The notes beneath the pieces were generated by a model. It saw only the letters and a list, made by a program, of their open reading frames with translations. It did not search any database and was not told where the DNA came from. This document shows, piece after piece, positions 44,727-51,627 of a stretch of 64,000 nt of DNA (position 1 is the stretch's first letter; each line of letters starts with the position of its first letter). The position numbers were made by a program, and so were the translations under genes. This DNA comes from Aestuariivivens sediminis. Its GTDB lineage: Bacteria > Bacteroidota > Bacteroidia > Flavobacteriales > Flavobacteriaceae. Location: assembly GCF_022662105.1 (NCBI RefSeq), contig NZ_JAKMCP010000010.1, positions 29,169 to 93,168 of the forward strand, written 5' to 3'.

Positions 44727-45812
44727 TCAATAGGCTAATTGGTCTTGTATGAGAAGATATTCATTCAAATTAATGGCATCAATGGCACCAACAAGTTTAT
44801 CGTCCTTTGTCACGGGTACAAATGCGTTCTTACTGGAAAAAATGATATTGTAAATATCATCAAGATGGTCCGTGTGCTTTACTGTTTTAAACGTTGTGTC
44901 CATAACATCTTTAACCAAAATATCCTTATTGGAGTTTCCAATAATCTGTTCAAGGTATAAAATACCTTTTATTTTATGGTTTTTTACAACAATAAAGTTT
45001 GTCTCTGTGCCCGAAATTATTTTGTTAACCACCAAATCCAAAGGGTCCTCCGGTTTAAATGTGGTTATAAAAATCATCATGGCTTCTTCAACACTATGCC
45101 CTTTTAATAATGCTAAATGCTGAATTAATTGATTTTCGGCATAGGCTCCTAAATAAATGAACAGGGCTATAATGACTAAAAAAGGAGAAAATAGTAACCC
45201 CGCCAATAAAAATAGTACTGCAATAACCTGTCCAATGGTAGCAGCAATTTGGGTGGCTTTAACACGAGATAGTTTTATGGATAACAGGGCTCTTAAAATT
45301 CGGCCGCCGTCCATGGGAAAGGCCGGGATCAAATTGAAAATGACCAATCCCATGTTCACTAAGAACAAATAGAAAAGAAAGTTTTGAAAAGAAAAACCCA
45401 TGAGAACTTCAAATGTTTCCGTAAAGTTAGATCTCATGAACTCATCTACGGGAATAATAATATACAGGAACATGGCAATCATCACATTGACCAATGGACC
45501 GGACAGTGAAACGACAAGTTCCTGCTTTGGCGATTCTGGAATACGTTCCAAACTGGCCATACCACCAATGGGCAACAAGGTTATTTTTTTTGTGAGAATA
45601 CCAAAATGCCGTGCTGCTAATGCGTGTCCCAATTCATGTAAAATGACGCAGGTAAATACCGCAAAAATCAAAATGATATTAAAAAATATACTCGCCGCAT
45701 TACCGCCTCGCTTTAATTCGCTTATAACCACCCAGGCTATTAAAAAAAAGAAGGTCCAATGCAATACTATTTTTATTCCTGAAACACGACCTAAATTTAG
45801 GTTAGCTTTCAT
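44727..45812 (-). CDS. Site-2 protease (M50) with CBS-pair domain
   Basis: This 361-aa integral-membrane metalloprotease carries the zinc motif HELGH (His59-Glu60...His63) and the third ligand in FPMDGGRILRALLS (Asp168), the SpoIVFB-like S2P layout. The C-terminal third is a CBS-like pair (EDPLDLVVNKIISGTETNFIVVKNHKIKGILYLEQI; VKDVMDTTFKTVKHTDHLDDIYNIIFSSKNAFVPVTKDDKLVGAIDAINL) that may sense nucleotides. S2Ps cleave membrane anti-sigma factors or signal-peptide remnants. It overlaps the WG gene by 4 nt and precedes the exporter genes by 2 nt. Confidence 0.92.
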   Translation of the reverse strand: MKANLNLGRVSGIKIVLHWTFFFLIAWVVISELKRGGNAASIFFNIILIFAVFTCVILHELGHALAARHFGILTKKITLLPIGGMASLERIPESPKQELVVSLSGPLVNVMIAMFLYIIIPVDEFMRSNFTETFEVLMGFSFQNFLFYLFLVNMGLVIFNLIPAFPMDGGRILRALLSIKLSRVKATQIAATIGQVIAVLFLLAGLLFSPFLVIIALFIYLGAYAENQLIQHLALLKGHSVEEAMMIFITTFKPEDPLDLVVNKIISGTETNFIVVKNHKIKGILYLEQIIGNSNKDILVKDVMDTTFKTVKHTDHLDDIYNIIFSSKNAFVPVTKDDKLVGAIDAINLNEYLLIQDQLAY

Positions 45813-46432
45813 TTATACTCCTGATCATTAGTTATTGACACGATTCTCCATTTCTTATTCCCTGAGATTACAGCATAAAGGTCATCGGTAATTGGTCTTG
45901 AAGTTATTTTGGGCGGAGATTGTAAATAGCCCTTGTCCAATACCACATTAACCCCTTTTGGATTTAAGTAATTTACGATGTTACCCTCAATATCAATAAT
46001 GACTTCAAAATATTTATAATTCACCACATTTTTTCCTAAAACTTCATTATCCCCAAGCCTTTCCTTGATGATATGTAATGCTATGGCTTGACCGTTATTA
46101 AAGTTTGAAGCATTTAAAAATTGGGGTACTATTGCGGTTTTACCGGTTTTATCGATATATCCAAAATAGAGTATCCCATCTATTTTTTTTGAGATTAAAG
46201 ATCGGTCATCATTAAAAACAGGATATTTATAACCATCCGCCATGGCGGTTGTGACCAAATCATCCCGAAAATCAATGATCAAAAGGCCATTATGGTTTAT
46301 AAACCCCCAGGAGTTCCCCTTCTGAACAGCTGCAACGCCGTCATTAAAAGGGGCAATGTAATCCAATTCCTCAGTAATTTGTGCAGACACAAAAAACGGG
46401 CAAATTAAAAGTATAATAAATAGATTTTTCAT
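45809..46432 (-). CDS. Exported WG-repeat protein
   Basis: This 207-aa protein has a signal peptide (NLFIILLICPFFVSA-Q) and WG-type beta repeats (FNDGVAAVQKGNSWGFINHNGLLIIDFRDD, FGYIDKTGKTAIVPQFLNASNFNNGQAIA). WG repeats form beta-propeller-like or solenoid binding surfaces of unknown ligand. It is the first gene of the WG-S2P-HlyD-permease-ATPase operon behind dyad G, and could be a sensor or cargo for that system (inference). Confidence 0.82.
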   Translation of the reverse strand: MKNLFIILLICPFFVSAQITEELDYIAPFNDGVAAVQKGNSWGFINHNGLLIIDFRDDLVTTAMADGYKYPVFNDDRSLISKKIDGILYFGYIDKTGKTAIVPQFLNASNFNNGQAIALHIIKERLGDNEVLGKNVVNYKYFEVIIDIEGNIVNYLNPKGVNVVLDKGYLQSPPKITSRPITDDLYAVISGNKKWRIVSITNDQEYK

Positions 46433-46457
46433 GACAGTATATTTTAATAGTAGTGAT

Positions 46458-46465
46458 CAAATTTA
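46458..46465 (-). promoter_or_regulatory. -7 element of the WG-S2P-exporter operon (TAAATTTG)
   Basis: On the minus strand this is a perfect TAnnTTTG, 29.5 nt from the dyad G centre. Predicted start near 46453, a 21-nt leader. Confidence 0.7.
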
Positions 46466-46487
46466 GGAGGATTACCCCAATTTTAAA

Positions 46488-46501
46488 ATGATATTCATCA
46501 T
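46488..46501 (-). promoter_or_regulatory. Fnr-like dyad G (ATGAT-GAAT-ATCAT on minus strand)
   Basis: Perfect arms with the same spacer as dyad M on the plus strand. It controls the five-gene WG operon (inferred). Confidence 0.78.
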
Positions 46502-46661
46502 GATAAAAAGGCCTTCTTCATTAGAAAGCATGTATTTATGGGAATGTTTTATACGGTTTGAAGTTTGCTTGACGTGATTCCCTAAATCAAGGTCAAGAAT
46601 CATGACCTGGTAAATAAAATCATTTGCATAAAAAGTTAAAAAAGCATTATGCCGTATAATT

Positions 46662-46675
46662 ATGACATAAGTCAT
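46662..46675 (+). promoter_or_regulatory. Variant dyad H upstream of the kinase gene (ATGAC-ATAA-GTCAT)
   Basis: A symmetric T-to-C change gives ATGAC/GTCAT instead of ATGAT/ATCAT. The -7-like TTATTTAG (46698-46705) is at the standard 29.5-nt distance but has T where A is usual at its second base. Predicted start near 46710, 26 nt before the kinase ATG. The variant could set weaker or altered autoregulation. Confidence 0.6.
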
Positions 46676-46735
46676 TCATTTTAACATAAAAAAGCTCTTA
46701 TTTAGTCTATTAAATTCCATCCAAAGCGTAATTAT

Positions 46736-48616
46736 ATGTTTCAACAAGATCAGGAAATATTTAACATTCTGTTGGAAATTATTTCTGAAGGGGTCATTAT
46801 TGTTGATAGTCACCAAAAAATAATGGAGGTTAACAAAGCCTCCGAAATAATTTTCGGGTATACCAAAATGGAATTAACCGGTAAGGATCTCAATTTACTC
46901 ATTCCATCAAATTATCACAAAAGTCATTCTTTATATTTCAAGAAATTTATTAAAAGAGGGAAACGCCGTAAAATGACTGATGCCACAGATATTTATGCCT
47001 TAAAAAAGGATGGCACTATTTTTTCTGTAGAAGTTGAATTAAATCCTTTTTCTATATATGACAAAACCTACGTCATGGCCTTGATCAAGGATATTTCAGA
47101 AAAAAAAGAGATTACAAAGAATCTTATGCTTCGCACGAAAGCGTTACAATCTGCTAACAATGGCATAGTCATTACAGATGCCCTAAAATATGACAACCCG
47201 GTTATTTACTTTAATTCGACATTTCAAAAGCTCACAGGATACTCCGAGGAAGATATATTGCATAAAAATTGCAGGTTTTTACAGGGCAATGATAAAGATC
47301 AAAAAGCCCTTGATGATCTTAGAAAAGCCATTAAAAACGGGGAAAGCTGTCAGGCCAGATTGCGAAACTATAAGAAGGACGGAACCCTGTTTTGGAACGA
47401 TTTATATGTGTTTCCCATAACAGACGCCAATGGTGTGGTAACCAACTTTATCGGCATTCTAAATGATATAACGTCAAGAAAAAAAGAAGAAGAGGAACGT
47501 GAATATTTGGCTTCTATTTTTGATGAATCCCTAAATGAAATCTATGTTTTTGATGCCAGCACCCTAAAATTTATCAATGTAAACTATGGGGCACAAAAAA
47601 ACATCGGGTATACTTTAGAGGAATTGAGGAATATGACCCCAATTGACCTTAAAACAAGTGGAGAGGACATTACATTTAAGAGGGCTATTGATGTTTTATT
47701 AAAAAAACATATAGAGAAATTAGAATTTGAAAGTGAGCATAAGCGGAAAGATGGCACTACTTATCCGATTGAAGTGCATTTACAACTATCAACTCTAAAT
47801 GGTCGAGAGGTGTTTATTGCCATTATTCTGGACATAACAGAACGGAAAAACTACACCACAAAACTTGAAATGAAGGTTGAAAAAAGAACACATCAGCTAG
47901 AATTAGCTCTGAATAGAGAAAAGGAACTCAACGAATTAAAAACGAAGTTTTTATCGTTAGTCTCGCACGAATTTAAAACCCCGTTAAGTGCCATTTTAAC
48001 ATCAACCGAATTATTAGGTAAATATCCGTTACAAGAACAGCAGGAAAAACGAAAGCGACATATTAAAACCATAGAGGATAAAGTTCATTTTTTAAACAAT
48101 ATCATCAATGACTTTCTATCTGTTGAAAAACTCGAAACGGGTAAAGTAAATTATAAGTTTGATCAATTTAAGCTCAGTAAGGTGGTAAATGAGGTGGTGT
48201 ATGATGCCAATATGCTTCTAAAGGAGAGACAGCAAATAAAATACCCGGAAAATATTGATGATTTATCCCTTTACCAGGATGAGAAAATAATTCAAGTCAT
48301 TCTTTCCAATTTACTATATAATGCCATAAACTATTCCCCCGAAGGATCAACGATAGAATTGCACATTGAACAAAATGAAAAAACAACCACTGTTACCGTA
48401 AAAGATAATGGTATGGGCATACCGGAAAAGGATCAAAAACACATTTTTGAACGGTATTTCAGAGCCCATAATGTTGAAAACATCCAAGGCACCGGTATAG
48501 GCTTAAATATTGTAAAAAGCCATCTGGAGAATTTAGGGGGGACCATATTTTTTGAAAGCGTGGAGCATCAAGGGACCACCTTTGTGATAAGTTTTCCAAA
48601 TATAGCACAGCCATGA
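46736..48616 (+). CDS. PAS-LOV-PAS sensor histidine kinase
   Basis: This 626-aa soluble kinase has no transmembrane segment. PAS1 (about 8-122) follows the FixL heme-PAS pattern, with His64 in IPSNYHKSHSLYFKKF, but lacks FixL's distal Arg (Thr84 instead). PAS2 (about 135-248) is a LOV domain with the flavin-adduct motif HKNCRFLQG (Cys179, Asn178, Arg180, Gln183) and flavin contacts Asn211 and Asn221; the signalling Gln is Leu242 (GILNDIT). PAS3 spans about 255-370, then a coiled coil. HisKA has SHEFKTPLS (His411); the ATPase domain has NLLYNAINYSP, VKDNGMGIP and GTGIGL. It should phosphorylate the overlapping response regulator. Blue light is the expected LOV stimulus; oxygen or redox input is possible. 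Confidence 0.93.
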   Translation: MFQQDQEIFNILLEIISEGVIIVDSHQKIMEVNKASEIIFGYTKMELTGKDLNLLIPSNYHKSHSLYFKKFIKRGKRRKMTDATDIYALKKDGTIFSVEVELNPFSIYDKTYVMALIKDISEKKEITKNLMLRTKALQSANNGIVITDALKYDNPVIYFNSTFQKLTGYSEEDILHKNCRFLQGNDKDQKALDDLRKAIKNGESCQARLRNYKKDGTLFWNDLYVFPITDANGVVTNFIGILNDITSRKKEEEEREYLASIFDESLNEIYVFDASTLKFINVNYGAQKNIGYTLEELRNMTPIDLKTSGEDITFKRAIDVLLKKHIEKLEFESEHKRKDGTTYPIEVHLQLSTLNGREVFIAIILDITERKNYTTKLEMKVEKRTHQLELALNREKELNELKTKFLSLVSHEFKTPLSAILTSTELLGKYPLQEQQEKRKRHIKTIEDKVHFLNNIINDFLSVEKLETGKVNYKFDQFKLSKVVNEVVYDANMLLKERQQIKYPENIDDLSLYQDEKIIQVILSNLLYNAINYSPEGSTIELHIEQNEKTTTVTVKDNGMGIPEKDQKHIFERYFRAHNVENIQGTGIGLNIVKSHLENLGGTIFFESVEHQGTTFVISFPNIAQP

Positions 48617-49671
48617 AAACCGTATTACTCATAGAAGATGATACCAGTTTAAGAGAAAATACTGCAGAACTTTTAGAGCTCTCCAACTATAACGTTTTAA
48701 AGGCTTCCAATGGCGTGATAGGTGTAGAAATGGCTAAAAAGTATTTGCCCGATATTATTGTTTGTGATATTATGATGCCCGAATTAGATGGCTATGGCAC
48801 TTTGGACATCCTTTCCAAACATAGCCCTACAAGATTAATACCTTTTATATTTCTATCTGCTAAAACCGAACGTCATGAGGTTAGAAAAGGCATGAATTTA
48901 GGTGCGGACGACTATATTACCAAACCTTTTACGGAAGATGATATTATTAGTGCCATTGAAAGTCGATTGGCAAAAGTTTCCATTTTAAATGAATTGAAAC
49001 GCGGTAAAGAAGAAAGGAAGATTATGCCGTTTCATGAAAATGAAATTAAAACACTAAATGACTTAAAAAACTTTTTTGATGATTATGGAGTCGAACTACA
49101 CTTCAACAGAGATGATGTTATTTATCATGAAGGCGATCATTCCAATTACATCTACTTAATTGAAAAAGGTGCCGTGAAATGTTATCGCATTGATGAGCAG
49201 GGTAAAGAATTGGTAACGGCCTTGCACAAAGAAGATGATTTATTTGGTTATACCTCATTTACAAACAATATGCCACATCAGGAAACTGCTACGGCCATTG
49301 CCCATACTAAATTATTGGGTATATCCATATTGGATTTTAATGACGTATTAAGCAAAAATCACAAAGTTGTTCTGGAACTCATAGACCTCTTAACAGATGA
49401 TCTGTCTACTATAAAGGAACAGTTGTTAGAAATGGCTTATGGTACAGTGAATAAAAAAACGGCTTCAACCATCCTAAAATTTGCTGAAAAAATTAATCGT
49501 AAACCTGACGATCCCATAAAAATTTCAAGAAGTGATCTGGCCAGTGTGGCTGGTATTGCTCCGGAAACATTGATAAGGGCATTAACCGAATTCAAAAAAC
49601 TGGGCATTATAAAAGCAGAGGGCAGAAACATTAAAGTGATAGACCTTAAAAAACTAAAAAGTATTACCTAG
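48613..49671 (+). CDS. Response regulator: receiver domain fused to Crp/Fnr-type transcription factor
   Basis: This 352-aa protein overlaps the kinase by 4 nt. The receiver domain (1-120) has Asp9/Asp10, phosphoacceptor Asp52 (VCDIMMPELDG), Ser82 and Lys104 (YITKPF). A cNMP-binding-type barrel follows (about 150-245: FNRDDVIYHEGDHSNYIYLIEKGAVK) but without the Arg-Ser cAMP motif, then a dimer helix and a Crp-type HTH with recognition helix APETLIRALTEF (Glu318, Arg322). No Fe-S cysteine cluster is present, so phosphorylation is the likely switch. The Glu/Arg pair matches the residues with which Crp and Fnr read the TGA half-site core, consistent with the (A/C)TGAT dyads around it. Confidence 0.93.
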   Translation: MKTVLLIEDDTSLRENTAELLELSNYNVLKASNGVIGVEMAKKYLPDIIVCDIMMPELDGYGTLDILSKHSPTRLIPFIFLSAKTERHEVRKGMNLGADDYITKPFTEDDIISAIESRLAKVSILNELKRGKEERKIMPFHENEIKTLNDLKNFFDDYGVELHFNRDDVIYHEGDHSNYIYLIEKGAVKCYRIDEQGKELVTALHKEDDLFGYTSFTNNMPHQETATAIAHTKLLGISILDFNDVLSKNHKVVLELIDLLTDDLSTIKEQLLEMAYGTVNKKTASTILKFAEKINRKPDDPIKISRSDLASVAGIAPETLIRALTEFKKLGIIKAEGRNIKVIDLKKLKSIT

Positions 49672-49693
49672 TTTCGGGAGCTCTAGAGTTAAA

Positions 49694-49707
49694 ATGATAA
49701 ATATCAT
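49694..49707 (+). promoter_or_regulatory. Fnr-like dyad I with -7 element (ATGAT-AAAT-ATCAT)
   Basis: Perfect arms. The -7 element TAATTTAG lies at 49730-49737, 29.5 nt from the dyad centre. Predicted start near 49742, 15 nt before the first Usp gene. Confidence 0.78.
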
Positions 49708-49756
49708 TTCATCTGAAGTAACTACGGCCTAATTTAGTAGGTAAAGAGACCATTCG

Positions 49757-50605
49757 ATGAAAAACATTTTATTACCTACAGATTTTTCGGAAAATTCTTG
49801 GAATGCCATAAAATATGCGATTCATTTTTTTGATACCGTCCCCTGTAATTTTTATTTGTTACATATTATCCGGGTAAGCGACAATTTTTTGGATGGCTCA
49901 CCTTATATTGCAACGGAAGAGGTTTTGGAAGCCGTACACAAAAAACCTTCTAAACAAAAATTACGCAAGGTATTAAAGCGAATCTCTGAACATTTCCCCA
50001 ACAATCCATACCACAGTTATTACAGTATGACCGACTACGACTTTTTTATCGAGTCCATACGTAAGCATGTGGAGCAGAAACAAATAGATACCATAGTCAT
50101 GGGAACCAAAGGGGCCTCAGGTTTAAAGGAAATTATTATTGGAAGCAACACGGGTGATGTTATCACCAAAGTGAAATGTAATCTCCTGGCAGTTCCTGAG
50201 CAGGCCAATTTCTGTAAAATCAGAGATATTGCCTTTGTAACCGATTTTTCCTTGAATTACAATATTCAAATATTACAGCCCTTATTTGAGATTACTGAAC
50301 GAAACAAGGCGGCCTTGCATATCCTTCATATCAGTAAAAACAAAACGAGTTTAAATACAGAACAACAGATAAATCGTGAGACTTTAGGGGATTATTTCAT
50401 TAGCATAGATTCCAGATTTCATTATTTAACAAATACAAAACTGGAAGATGCGATCCAAGGTTTTGTAGAAACCCAAAACATAAATTTAATCTGTATGGTG
50501 GCTAAAAATTTAAATTATTTTCAGCAAATATTATTTCATTCAAAAATCGAAAAAATAAGTTATCACATAAAAATTCCTTTTTTGGTGTTACATGAAAAAA
50601 ATTAA
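49757..50605 (+). CDS. Tandem-domain universal stress protein (Usp 1)
   Basis: This 282-aa protein has two Usp domains. The first (1-145) begins KNILLPTDFSENSWNAIKYAIHF and holds the ATP-binding G-x2-G-x9-G-S motif (MGTKGASGLKEIIIGSNTGDV). The second (about 153-282, AFVTDFSLNYNIQIL) lacks that motif. Usp proteins bind ATP and support survival under starvation, hypoxia or oxidative stress. It is followed 5 nt later by a small membrane protein. Confidence 0.92.
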   Translation: MKNILLPTDFSENSWNAIKYAIHFFDTVPCNFYLLHIIRVSDNFLDGSPYIATEEVLEAVHKKPSKQKLRKVLKRISEHFPNNPYHSYYSMTDYDFFIESIRKHVEQKQIDTIVMGTKGASGLKEIIIGSNTGDVITKVKCNLLAVPEQANFCKIRDIAFVTDFSLNYNIQILQPLFEITERNKAALHILHISKNKTSLNTEQQINRETLGDYFISIDSRFHYLTNTKLEDAIQGFVETQNINLICMVAKNLNYFQQILFHSKIEKISYHIKIPFLVLHEKN

Positions 50606-50610
50606 ACATT

Positions 50611-50997
50611 ATGGACATTTCAATATTCTTGGCAAAATTCTGGGGTTGGTATCTTATCATATTCTTCTTGATTTTAAGTCTCAATCCCAAACGAATAAAA
50701 CAAATTTTTACCGATTTAAAAGATGAAAAATTCCTGATTATTTCATCGTTTATGGCGATTTTATTTGGCCTTATAAACATCCTATTGCACAATATATGGG
50801 AACCCAATTGGAAATTTATTATCACACTCATGGGTTGGATATCCCTTATATTGGGTCTGTTGTTGTTTATCTTCCCAAAACGGACCATTGCATTTCTGCA
50901 GTTCATTAACATTAAACTGGTGCAGGTTATTTATACATTGCTGTTTTTTACGGGATTGTTTTTACTAAACATGGTTTATAATATTGTTCCTTTTTAA
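50611..50997 (+). CDS. Small four-helix membrane protein
   Basis: This 128-aa protein has four hydrophobic segments (FLAKFWGWYLIIFFLILSL, IISSFMAILFGLINILL, FIITLMGWISLILGLLLFIF, VIYTLLFFTGLFLLNMVY) with short polar loops. The family is not one I recognise with certainty. It is co-transcribed with Usp 1 from dyad I. Confidence 0.75.
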   Translation: MDISIFLAKFWGWYLIIFFLILSLNPKRIKQIFTDLKDEKFLIISSFMAILFGLINILLHNIWEPNWKFIITLMGWISLILGLLLFIFPKRTIAFLQFINIKLVQVIYTLLFFTGLFLLNMVYNIVPF

Positions 50998-51005
50998 TGA
51001 ATAAA

Positions 51006-51019
51006 CTGATAAATATCAT
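51006..51019 (+). promoter_or_regulatory. Fnr-like dyad J with -7 element, no ORF behind it (CTGAT-AAAT-ATCAT)
   Basis: The -7 element TATATTAG is at 51042-51049, 29.5 nt from the dyad centre. The predicted start of transcription is near 51054. No coding gene follows before 51628, so the promoter seems to drive a non-coding or very short product. Confidence 0.72.
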
Positions 51020-51232
51020 ATTTTAACTCTAAAAGTTAATTTATATTAGACGCTAATTAAAACGTTCTTTACTTAATAGTTATCTTAAAATCTAAGCTTT
51101 GTTATTGAAAGATGATAAAAGCTACAAGGTGTTTAAAGTATTAATTACCCGGGAAAACCCAATAATATTGATCTTTTAAAAAATTATATTGAAGAAAACC
51201 GAACGTTAATTAATGGCATTAAACATTTTGGA

Positions 51233-51260
51233 GAAACAGGAGATTTCGATCTCCTGTTTC
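51233..51260 (+). terminator. Perfect 12-bp stem with TTCG loop
   Basis: Arms GAAACAGGAGAT and ATCTCCTGTTTC close a UUCG tetraloop. The following TTAAAG is only a weak U tract, so it may be a stability element or processing end rather than a strong terminator. Confidence 0.55.
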
Positions 51261-51409
51261 TTAAAGAAAAATAGTGTTGTTAAATTTAATATTTAAAGCA
51301 CTATTAGAAATATTTGGCGGTATTGACTATCTGAAGAATTAATATTACTCGTAATGGAAATATTGATGTTTTGAAAAGGATCGTTAATAAAATCAAATAT
51401 TTCAAAGAG

Positions 51410-51442
51410 GAAACAGGAAGTTCATCCTTCCTGTTTCTTTTT
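51410..51442 (+). terminator. 11-bp stem with T5 tail
   Basis: Arms GAAACAGGAAG (51410-51420) and CTTCCTGTTTC (51427-51437) enclose TTCATC and are followed by TTTTT. Good intrinsic terminator form; the stem core repeats that of the hairpin at 51233. Confidence 0.72.
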
Positions 51443-51482
51443 AACATAGGCTATTAATCATTTTGCATATACTAGTTGGTGA

Positions 51483-51520
51483 AAAAAGAGAGGGATGGAC
51501 TTTTGCATTCCTCTTTTTTT
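51483..51520 (+). terminator. Strong A/U-flanked intrinsic terminator
   Basis: About 15 pairs (51483-51497 with 51506-51520, two G-U) enclose an 8-nt loop and end in a run of seven T. It separates the small-RNA region from the dyad K promoter. Confidence 0.72.
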
Positions 51521-51565
51521 ATTAGCAAGGTTCCATTCAAATCCTATCAAATCTGAAATTTCAAC

Positions 51566-51579
51566 CTGATATATATCAT
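51566..51579 (+). promoter_or_regulatory. Fnr-like dyad K with -7 element (CTGAT-ATAT-ATCAT)
   Basis: The -7 element TAATTTTA is at 51602-51609, 29.5 nt from the dyad centre. Predicted start near 51614, 14 nt before Usp 2. The dyad sequence equals that of dyad L before hsp20. Confidence 0.8.
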
Positions 51580-51627
51580 TGTATCAGGGTCTTATAGTCT
51601 TTAATTTTAAAGATAATACTATCAGAC

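Larger units (their letters stand above)
46433..46735. other. Divergent regulatory region of the WG operon and the kinase/regulator genes
   Basis: This 303-nt gap holds no credible gene. It contains dyad G with its -7 box (facing left), dyad H with its -7 box (facing right), and between them an inverted repeat AGGTCA-N7-TGACCT at 46590-46608 that is not explained. A looser TTGAC...GTCAA symmetry spans 46569-46595. Confidence 0.6.
51054..51520 (+). ncRNA. Candidate small-RNA locus with tandem hairpin units
   Basis: This 470-nt stretch lies between a regulon promoter (dyad J) and the next regulon promoter (dyad K). It has no good ORF but three stem-loops, at 51233-51260, 51410-51437 and 51483-51520, the last two with U tracts. 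Units 1 and 2 share a related block (AATATTGATCTTTT at about 51164 and AATATTGATGTTTT at about 51359) and the stem sequence GAAACAGGA. The best reading is one to three small RNAs induced with the stress regulon. Faint coding-like peptides in both units leave open an origin from decayed genes. Confidence 0.5.

Noticed and set aside
48613..49671. True oxygen-sensing Fnr
   Set aside because: The protein has only scattered Cys and no N-terminal Fe-S motif; it carries a receiver domain instead.
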